The translations under genes and the position numbers were made by a program. From an archaeon UBA583 (GTDB taxonomy: Archaea; Nanobdellota; Nanobdellia; Woesearchaeales; UBA583), in contig DAXK01000031.1 in NCBI GenBank assembly GCA_002506365.1, forward strand, positions 1 to 12,012: a stretch of 12,012 nt of DNA. Reading direction: 5' to 3'. Positions 7,288-12,012 of the stretch are shown piece by piece (the stretch's first letter is position 1; each line of letters begins with the position of its first letter). The notes beneath the pieces are model-generated. The model was not told where the DNA came from. It searched no databases and saw only the letters and a list, made by a program, of their open reading frames with translations.

Positions 7288-7301
7288 TTACTTGAGAGTA
7301 A
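7288..7301. promoter_or_regulatory. Small inverted repeat upstream of the 7346 gene promoter
   Basis: TTACT and AGTAA are 5-base arms around TGAG. The element lies in a short stretch (7281-7298) with noticeably more G and C than the rest of the intergenic DNA and ends about 15 bases before the TATA box. The arms are short, so it is only a weak operator candidate. Confidence 0.3.
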
Positions 7302-7315
7302 TAAATATAGTAAAG

Positions 7316-7327
7316 TTTATAAATAAG
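7316..7327 (+). promoter_or_regulatory. TATA box of the 7346 gene; leaderless transcript predicted
   Basis: TTTATAAATAAG is a near-ideal archaeal TATA box centred about 26 bases before ATG 7346. The spacing independently supports this ATG rather than the in-frame TTG at 7292, which would lie upstream of the promoter. Confidence 0.65.
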
Positions 7328-7345
7328 TTAATCTATACTTTATTT

Positions 7346-8083
7346 ATGAATAAAAAGAATTTAATTAATTCAATTGCTGCTGCTGGTTTATCAGTTGCTG
7401 CCGCTATGCCTGTTAATGCAGAGACTCAAGTTGGTGTTGGTTTAAGATATCATTTTGGAGATAAAGCTCCAACTGTTGGTTTATATGTTAGAGATGTTGA
7501 TTTTAGGGATATTCAAACAAATGTTTCAAGTTTAGATGAAACAAAAATAAATGCTGATGTTAATCATACTGCTTCAGGAAAATTCTATGATAATGATATT
7601 GTGCCTGATGAATTTAATGGTCAAAATATGGATTTTGTTGGTTATGACCCAAATGGGACTTTAGATACAACTACTACTACAACTACTCAAAGATTATCTG
7701 ATAAAATTTCAGGTTATGGAGCAAGAATTAATTTTCCTTTAAGTTCTGATTGGAATAAACCATCATTAGAATTAACTGGTATTTATGGAAAAACTGATGT
7801 TTTTGGACAAGCAGGAATTGGTTATGATTTTAAAAGAGATGAAATTACTTTACCAGCTAGTTTAAATTATTCACATGTTGAATTAGGAACTAATTTAAGA
7901 CATCCTGTTGAAGATTCATTTATTGGAGCTAATTCTACTGGAAATTTTAAAAAGTTAGATGAAATGATTGTTGATTCATCAACTGATTCTCAAACTTTAT
8001 GTAGTTCAAATGATATAGGTTTTGGAACTTGGGATTTTGGAAATGGTAATACTTTTCAAGGTTGTGTTCCAAAGCGAAATTAA
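7346..8083 (+). CDS. Secreted protein of unknown function, beta-rich with barrel-like strands
   Basis: The function is not recognised. The 245-residue product has a clear signal peptide (MNKKNLINSIAAAGLSVAAA, cleavage probably after VNA at residue 25). The mature part opens with alternating polar/hydrophobic strands (TQVGVGLRYHFG, APTVGLYVRDVDF). A polar stretch follows with seven threonines in a row (108-114), then more strands (ISGYGARINFPLS, PSLELTGIYGKT, GQAGIGYDFKRDE, ASLNYSHVELG). Gly plus aromatic residues in short amphipathic strands resemble bacterial outer-membrane barrels, which would be odd in an archaeon; a soluble beta sandwich is equally possible. Two cysteines (219 and 240) near the C terminus could form a disulfide. 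ATG 7346 is chosen because the TATA box is 26 bases upstream and the signal peptide starts there. The next gene is also secreted, so the two may share a surface role. Confidence 0.75.
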   Translation: MNKKNLINSIAAAGLSVAAAMPVNAETQVGVGLRYHFGDKAPTVGLYVRDVDFRDIQTNVSSLDETKINADVNHTASGKFYDNDIVPDEFNGQNMDFVGYDPNGTLDTTTTTTTQRLSDKISGYGARINFPLSSDWNKPSLELTGIYGKTDVFGQAGIGYDFKRDEITLPASLNYSHVELGTNLRHPVEDSFIGANSTGNFKKLDEMIVDSSTDSQTLCSSNDIGFGTWDFGNGNTFQGCVPKRN

Positions 8084-8105
8084 TTTATATATTAAATTAT
8101 TTTTT
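8081..8105 (+). terminator. Hairpin plus T-run terminator of the 7346 gene
   Basis: TAATTTA (8081-8087) and TAAATTA (8093-8099) are perfect 7-base arms around TATAT, followed directly by six T (8100-8105). The left arm contains the stop codon TAA (8081-8083). The layout is that of an intrinsic terminator. Confidence 0.6.
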
Positions 8106-8118
8106 ATATGTATTTTCG

Positions 8119-8150
8119 AATAGTTTGATTTTCAAATTATTTATTTATTT
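8119..8150 (+). terminator. Second hairpin with T-rich tail after the 7346 gene
   Basis: AATAGTTTGA (8119-8128) and TCAAATTATT (8132-8141) pair over ten bases with one G-U wobble around a TTT loop. A TATTTATTT tail follows. This is a possible back-up terminator or 3' end hairpin, similar in position to the second hairpin after the S-layer gene. Confidence 0.4.
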
Positions 8151-8183
8151 TCAACTATCTTTTTTTACTTCTAAGTTAAACCC

Positions 8184-8195
8184 ATTTATTAAATT
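8184..8195 (+). promoter_or_regulatory. Putative TATA box of the large Cys-rich protein gene
   Basis: ATTTATTAAATT is centred about 27 bases before the ATG at 8217, again the leaderless spacing. The box is less canonical than those at 3343 and 7316. A short palindrome, ACTT-CT-AAGT, lies upstream at 8167-8176 but is too small to weigh. Confidence 0.45.
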
Positions 8196-8216
8196 GAATT
8201 TTTATATTTAAAGATT

Positions 8217-11200
8217 ATGAAAAAAATATTGTTATCAATTATTTTGTTATTATTTTATGTAAATGTAAGTTATGCTGCATATTCACACTATTGTGGGAGT
8301 GCAGGTGGAGGAAGTTTTGAAAATAAACCAACTTCAAATTTGTGTGTTTCTGGTTACTATAATTCTCCAGTTGAGGAAATTAGTGGAGATTGGAGATGGA
8401 ATTGTATTGAATCGTTTTCAGGTGGTAATACAGGATTTTGTGTTGCTGAGAAAATAACTGTAACTCATACTCTTCCACCTCAACCTGAAAATGCACAATG
8501 TGGTAGTTCAGTTAATTCTTGTGCTATTGGAACTTTTTCAGATGTTAATGATTCTGCGACTGATTATAGGTGGAGTTGTGCTGGATTACATGGTGGATAT
8601 GGACAAAGTTGTACTAAACCTAAACCAGTTACTCCAGTTAATTGTAGAGCACATTGGGAAGATGTTCCTGGGTCTTGTTCAGTTGCTTGTGGAAATGGTA
8701 ATTTTAATAAAATCTATGTAATTGATACTTTACCTCAATATGGTGGTTTATCTTGCCCTTATTCAGAGGGATTAATTATGCTTGAGGGTGGTTCAACTTG
8801 TAGTCGACCTGCTTGTATTGCTGATTCACCTGGTGGAAGTGGAATTGGAGACCCAGTAATAATTACTTCACCTGATTCAGATTCTGATGGTATAGTTGAT
8901 GAGGATGATAATTGTCCAGATGATGCTGGGACAAGTGAATTAAATGGATGTCCAGAATATACTGGTTCTTGCGTAACTACTCACACTAATTCTGGTTTTG
9001 GGTATGGAGGAGAACTTAAATTTGAAAATGATAAAATTAAATGTAATTATTGGGATGGAAGTAGTAGTTCTCCACATAATCCAAATGGTGAAAATTATTT
9101 AATTTTTAATGGTTTTAGAATCACGTCAATGATTGATAATCTTGTATTTTCCCCTAATAGAGGTTCAGGAATTTATGAATGTTTAAATGATAATCTACCA
9201 AGTAATAATGGTGGAGTTCCTACAGCTGTAGGGTATTGTGAATTAACATATCATGGTAATTTAGATTATTCTAATTTAGATAGTGATGGAGATACTGTAT
9301 TAGATATTGATGATAGATGTTTAGGTGAATCTGGTTCAACTCTTTATAATGGTTGTAATTTTCAATATTCTTCATATTCTTGTGAACAGTTTATTGGGTC
9401 TGATTATCCTAGTTCATATAATTCAGGTGGATTAAGATTTGAATCAGGTAATATGATATGTGATCTTACAGATAGTAGTACTGATCATAAAGAAAATTTT
9501 ATTTATACTAAACAAGATAGGACTGTGAGTGAGTTTTCAGATAATTTAGATTATTCTCCAAATGTTGGTTCAAAGGTTTATTATTGTTATAATTTATTTG
9601 GAACTAGTGGAGCTAAAGATTTAGTTGGATCTTGTGAATTAAGAAATAATTTAGAATTAATTACAACTTCTAATAGTCCAGTTCCAGCTGAAACTGATGG
9701 AGATGGAATTTATGGGGATGATGATTTATGTCCTGAAATTTATGGATTGCCTGAATTTCGTGGATGTGAGACTGAATATACTTTAGAAGGGTCTTGTTCT
9801 AGTTCAGATATGAGTTTTGATGGAGAAATTTTACACTGTGATAATGATGGAGACGGGATTTGGTCTGATAGTGATAATTTTTGGAAATTTGGGGGTAAAA
9901 AAATAACTGGAGAAGAAGTTTATAATTATAAACCAATTCAAGGTAGTGGAAAATATGATTGTTATGAGGCTGATCTATTTTCTGATGATCACGTTGGTTA
10001 TTGTGAACTTAGACATAATGCTTTAATTTCTTGTAGTAATAGTATTTTAACTCTTTCAGCTGGTTTGAGAGCTAAAATGTATAAATATGATGTAATTTTA
10101 CCTTTCGAAATTAATTCTTCTGATGTGTCAAAAGATGTAATGTGTAATCAAGATAAAACTTTTACGCCTTTGAATTTTGATGTTTTTAAATATACAAGTC
10201 CTAATGTTTTAGGAGATGATTTTAAAGATTTCATTAGATTAGCGGATGGAAGTATTGCTAAAAATGATGATGAGAGTGAAGGTAAAGTTAATTGTGAAAT
10301 TGATGAAGATGATTCAGATGGTGATGAATGTAGTATTAAAATTAATGGGACATCACATACGATTTTAATTGATGAAGATAGGGAAAGTTATATTGATATT
10401 TATAAAAATGGTCAATTCGATAGAAAGGAGAGAATTCAAGCAGAAAATATTGCTTTAAATGCTCATAGTATTAGAGATTTTACAAAGATTGAACAAGTTG
10501 AAAACTTTGTTCAACATTCTTTTAATGTAATGACTAATTTAAATATTTCAAAGAATTTATTTAATTCAAATAATAAAACAACTGTTAAAATTAATTTGAA
10601 TGATATTGATGGAATTAATCGAAGAGATTTAGTAATTTATCAAATTATTTCAAAAGATGTAGCATCTCATTTAGATAAAATTAATATTATTAATAGTGCA
10701 GGAGCTGAATTTTTTGTTTTAGATAAAGATCCAGTTATCGGATGGTATTTTAATGATACTGGTTCAGGGACTGAGATTGAGTATGAAGTGCCAGGAGATA
10801 ATGAGGGAGGAACAATTATTATTTCACAAGAGCCAATTTTATTTAATCAGGGTGAAATGATTATTAAGTATAGAGAAGTTAATTGTAATGCTGATGAAAT
10901 TAATTTATTTGAATTAGATTATTTAATTGATTCAAATGTTTATCCTGCTGGTTCAGGTAAATTATTTAAGGTTTGTTTGTCAAATATTGATTCAAGTATT
11001 AATATGGATAAATTGGATTTAGGTGGTTCAACTTTAGATTTATTATCTTTTGAAAATAATGGGAATATGTCTATTGATTTTGAGAAGTTTTCAGAAAAAT
11101 TAACTTTGTCAACTGATGAATCTGATATTTATTGGAGTTATTTTATTTCAAATGATAATCCGAGTATTGGAAATTATTCTTGTATTGGATCTTTTACAAG

Positions 11201-11912
11201 TGATGAATTTGGTTCAACTTTTGGTGATTGTGGAAATAATCCTGCTTTAAGATTATGGATTCATTTAGGTGCTGATAATATTGCTCCAACTTCAAGTTTA
11301 AAGACTGGAGTTGTAACTCATAATTTACCAATTACAATTTTTGCAGTTGATGATATTGCTGGATCTGGAGTTAAAGGATTTAATTATTGTGTTGATATGG
11401 ATAATAGTTGTAATCCTATGGCTGGTGAATATGTTACAGGGAATTTTTCAGATTTAAAACTTACTTGTCCTGATAGGTGGGGTTGTATTAAGTATGTAAG
11501 AGTTCAAAGTGTTGATAATGCTAATAATTTAGAAGTTGTAAATTCAATTCCTGTAAAGTTAATTGATGTTGATTCTTCTTGTCAAGCAGATTGTACTATT
11601 AGACCTAGTCCTGGAAGATATGCTTTAGAGTGTAATAATTTAAATTCATGTGAGTATTATGATTTTGATTTTAATGGATTATTTGATGATGGTAAGTATG
11701 TTGCTGGAATTTGTGATTTATATACTGAGGGAAGTTATGCTAGATTTAATACAACTCATGATATTAAGTGTCCAGCAGGTCCTTTTAGAGAAACAATTTA
11801 TGCAAGTAGTTTAGATATTAAAACTAATTGTAATAATGTGAATACTGTTCCTTATCAAACAATGATTGAGGGGGAGTTAGTTACATTAAATGTAATTGTT
11901 TGTTCAGATTAA
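8217..11912 (+). CDS. Large secreted Cys-rich mosaic protein with TSP1-like and TSP3-like modules (candidate adhesin)
   Basis: The 1231-residue product starts with a signal peptide (MKKILLSIILLLFYVNVSYA, cleavage after residue 20). Modules in order: two Cys-Gly-Ser modules (26-75 and 95-132, each with a W/RW.C core); a thrombospondin type-1-like domain (142-203: W, then CSVACGNG, YGGLSC, CSRPAC); three copies of a Ca-binding thrombospondin type-3-like motif plus Cys module (220-347, 355-480, 494-602); a less clear region (610-1020) containing an acidic patch (701-713) and an ISKDVAS / VLDKDPVIGWYF / YEVPG beta domain; an Ig-like domain (about 1022-1125: APTSSL, NYCVDMDNSCNP, VRVQSVDNANN); and a Cys-rich C-terminal module (1131-1231) of a kind recalled from archaeal secreted proteins. 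Many cysteines suggest disulfide stabilisation outside the cell. No membrane anchor or sorting signal is seen at the C terminus, so attachment is unclear. Binding to a host cell or to the S-layer is inferred. Confidence 0.85.
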   Translation: MKKILLSIILLLFYVNVSYAAYSHYCGSAGGGSFENKPTSNLCVSGYYNSPVEEISGDWRWNCIESFSGGNTGFCVAEKITVTHTLPPQPENAQCGSSVNSCAIGTFSDVNDSATDYRWSCAGLHGGYGQSCTKPKPVTPVNCRAHWEDVPGSCSVACGNGNFNKIYVIDTLPQYGGLSCPYSEGLIMLEGGSTCSRPACIADSPGGSGIGDPVIITSPDSDSDGIVDEDDNCPDDAGTSELNGCPEYTGSCVTTHTNSGFGYGGELKFENDKIKCNYWDGSSSSPHNPNGENYLIFNGFRITSMIDNLVFSPNRGSGIYECLNDNLPSNNGGVPTAVGYCELTYHGNLDYSNLDSDGDTVLDIDDRCLGESGSTLYNGCNFQYSSYSCEQFIGSDYPSSYNSGGLRFESGNMICDLTDSSTDHKENFIYTKQDRTVSEFSDNLDYSPNVGSKVYYCYNLFGTSGAKDLVGSCELRNNLELITTSNSPVPAETDGDGIYGDDDLCPEIYGLPEFRGCETEYTLEGSCSSSDMSFDGEILHCDNDGDGIWSDSDNFWKFGGKKITGEEVYNYKPIQGSGKYDCYEADLFSDDHVGYCELRHNALISCSNSILTLSAGLRAKMYKYDVILPFEINSSDVSKDVMCNQDKTFTPLNFDVFKYTSPNVLGDDFKDFIRLADGSIAKNDDESEGKVNCEIDEDDSDGDECSIKINGTSHTILIDEDRESYIDIYKNGQFDRKERIQAENIALNAHSIRDFTKIEQVENFVQHSFNVMTNLNISKNLFNSNNKTTVKINLNDIDGINRRDLVIYQIISKDVASHLDKINIINSAGAEFFVLDKDPVIGWYFNDTGSGTEIEYEVPGDNEGGTIIISQEPILFNQGEMIIKYREVNCNADEINLFELDYLIDSNVYPAGSGKLFKVCLSNIDSSINMDKLDLGGSTLDLLSFENNGNMSIDFEKFSEKLTLSTDESDIYWSYFISNDNPSIGNYSCIGSFTSDEFGSTFGDCGNNPALRLWIHLGADNIAPTSSLKTGVVTHNLPITIFAVDDIAGSGVKGFNYCVDMDNSCNPMAGEYVTGNFSDLKLTCPDRWGCIKYVRVQSVDNANNLEVVNSIPVKLIDVDSSCQADCTIRPSPGRYALECNNLNSCEYYDFDFNGLFDDGKYVAGICDLYTEGSYARFNTTHDIKCPAGPFRETIYASSLDIKTNCNNVNTVPYQTMIEGELVTLNVIVCSD
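8292..8441 (+). repeat. Cys-Gly-Ser module, copy 1
   Basis: Residues 26-75 read CGSAGGGSF, then NLCVSG, GDWRWNC, and end GFC. This four-cysteine module (CGS...C.G...WxWxC...GG...C) is common in multi-domain bacterial surface proteins (recalled). A second copy follows at 8499-8612. Confidence 0.6.
8499..8612 (+). repeat. Cys-Gly-Ser module, copy 2
   Basis: Residues 95-132 read CGSSVNSCAIGTF, then DYRWSCAGLHGGYGQSC. The four cysteines and the RWxC and GG positions match copy 1 at 8292-8441, with a shorter first loop. The DNA copies have diverged, so this is an old duplication. Confidence 0.6.
8640..8825 (+). other. Thrombospondin type-1-like domain
   Basis: Residues 142-203 contain NC..HW, then SCSVACGNG, a strand (NKIYVID), YGGLSC, and a final CSRPACIAD. 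The order W, CSxxCGxG, GGxxC, C....C is that of TSP type-1 repeats, which bind glycans and proteins in animal matrix proteins and also occur in some bacterial surface proteins. The canonical second and third Trp are missing, which is usual in divergent members. Confidence 0.6.
8874..9257 (+). repeat. TSP3-like/Cys module, copy 1 of 3
   Basis: Residues 220-347. The module opens with a calcium-binding-like DSDSDGIVDEDDNCP...LNGC (220-245). It continues with GGELKFENDKIKC, FSPNRGSGIYEC (C322) and GYCEL (C341). The same order recurs in copies at 9279-9656 and 9696-10022. Confidence 0.75.
9279..9656 (+). repeat. TSP3-like/Cys module, copy 2 of 3
   Basis: Residues 355-480. It starts DSDGDTVLDIDDRC...LYNGC (355-380), then GGLRFESGNMIC (C415), YSPNVGSKVYYC (C457) and GSCEL (C473). 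The spacing from copy 1 is 135 residues, measured at the first Asp of the Asp-rich loop. Confidence 0.75.
9696..10022 (+). repeat. TSP3-like/Cys module, copy 3 of 3
   Basis: Residues 494-602. It starts DGDGIYGDDDLCP...FRGC (494-517), then FDGEILHC (C541), YKPIQGSGKYDC (C582) and GYCEL (C596). It carries a second Asp-rich loop, DNDGDGIWSDSDN (542-554), directly after C541 that copies 1 and 2 lack at this place. The spacing from copy 2 is 139 residues. Confidence 0.75.
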
Positions 11913-11916
11913 TTAT

Positions 11917-11956
11917 TAAAATTTTCTTTGAAAATTTTATTTATTTATTTTTATTC
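11917..11956 (+). terminator. Hairpin plus T-tract terminator of the large Cys-rich protein gene
   Basis: TAAAATTTTC (11917-11926) and GAAAATTTTA (11930-11939) are perfect 10-base arms around TTT. A T-rich tail follows to about 11956. It starts five bases after the stop codon (11910-11912). Confidence 0.6.
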
Positions 11957-11991
11957 TAATTAAATTATTTTTTTGTTAAGAATTATTTTTG

Positions 11992-12012
11992 AAAATTATT
12001 TTATTTAATATA
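11992..12012. repeat. Terminal direct repeat, right copy
   Basis: These last 21 bases are identical to bases 1-21. Joining the ends through the repeat would give a circle of 11,991 bp. In that circle the terminator of the large Cys-rich gene would lead directly into the S-layer upstream region. Confidence 0.7.

Noticed and set aside
7292..7345. N-terminal extension of the 7346 gene from an in-frame TTG at 7292
   Set aside because: The TTG lies upstream of the TATA box at 7316-7327, and the extension would bury the signal peptide behind 18 extra residues.
8272..8721. Two alternative-frame open stretches (8272-8457 and 8491-8721) within the large Cys-rich gene
   Set aside because: Both lie across the Cys-Gly-Ser modules and the start of the TSP1-like domain in another frame. 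The cysteine pattern in the main frame shows which is real.
8874..10022. OmpA-type outer-membrane protein, suggested by the TSP3-like loops
   Set aside because: Bacterial OmpA-like proteins pair such loops with a barrel and a peptidoglycan-binding domain. Neither is present here.

Overview
The window is a very AT-rich stretch (by eye about a quarter G+C; Arg is mostly AGA and most codons end in A or T). It carries five protein genes, all on the + strand and separated by 117-250 bases of almost pure A/T. The evidence points to an archaeon, most likely a DPANN lineage of the Woesearchaeota/Pacearchaeota kind (the lineage is an inference). There is a Methanococcus-type S-layer protein and a long archaeal/eukaryal-style isoleucyl-tRNA synthetase. 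There are no Shine-Dalgarno sequences. TATA-like boxes are centred about 25-27 bases before the ATG of four genes, which is the spacing of archaeal leaderless mRNAs.

Layout: 1-350 is non-coding, with a short tandem repeat and, at its right end, the S-layer promoter with a 17-bp palindrome on its TATA box. 351-3122 encodes the acidic, cysteine-free S-layer protein, which contains an Ala/Thr/Gly-rich, higher-GC block that looks like an inserted phage-tail/adhesin-type module. 3373-6615 is ileS, preceded by an 18-bp inverted repeat touching its TATA box. 6740-7228 encodes a small two-helix membrane protein with a possible PH-like soluble part. 7346-8083 encodes a secreted protein of unknown function with a beta-rich, barrel-like look. 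8217-11912 encodes a 1231-residue secreted, cysteine-rich mosaic protein: two Cys-Gly-Ser modules, a thrombospondin type-1-like domain, three copies of a thrombospondin type-3/Cys module, then Ig-like and Cys-rich modules at the C terminus.

Every gene appears to have its own promoter and its own AT-only hairpin plus T-tract at or just after the stop codon, so the genes look monocistronic. Four of the five products act at or outside the membrane: the S-layer lattice, a membrane protein and two secreted proteins. With ileS as the housekeeping exception, this reads as a cell-surface region. The large mosaic protein is a good candidate for attachment to another cell or to the cell's own surface.

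The first 21 and last 21 bases of the window are identical. This could mean that the sequence is a circular contig (about 11,991 bp) or that an assembler closed it on a short repeat. No replication gene, mobile element, CRISPR array, tRNA or rRNA was found.
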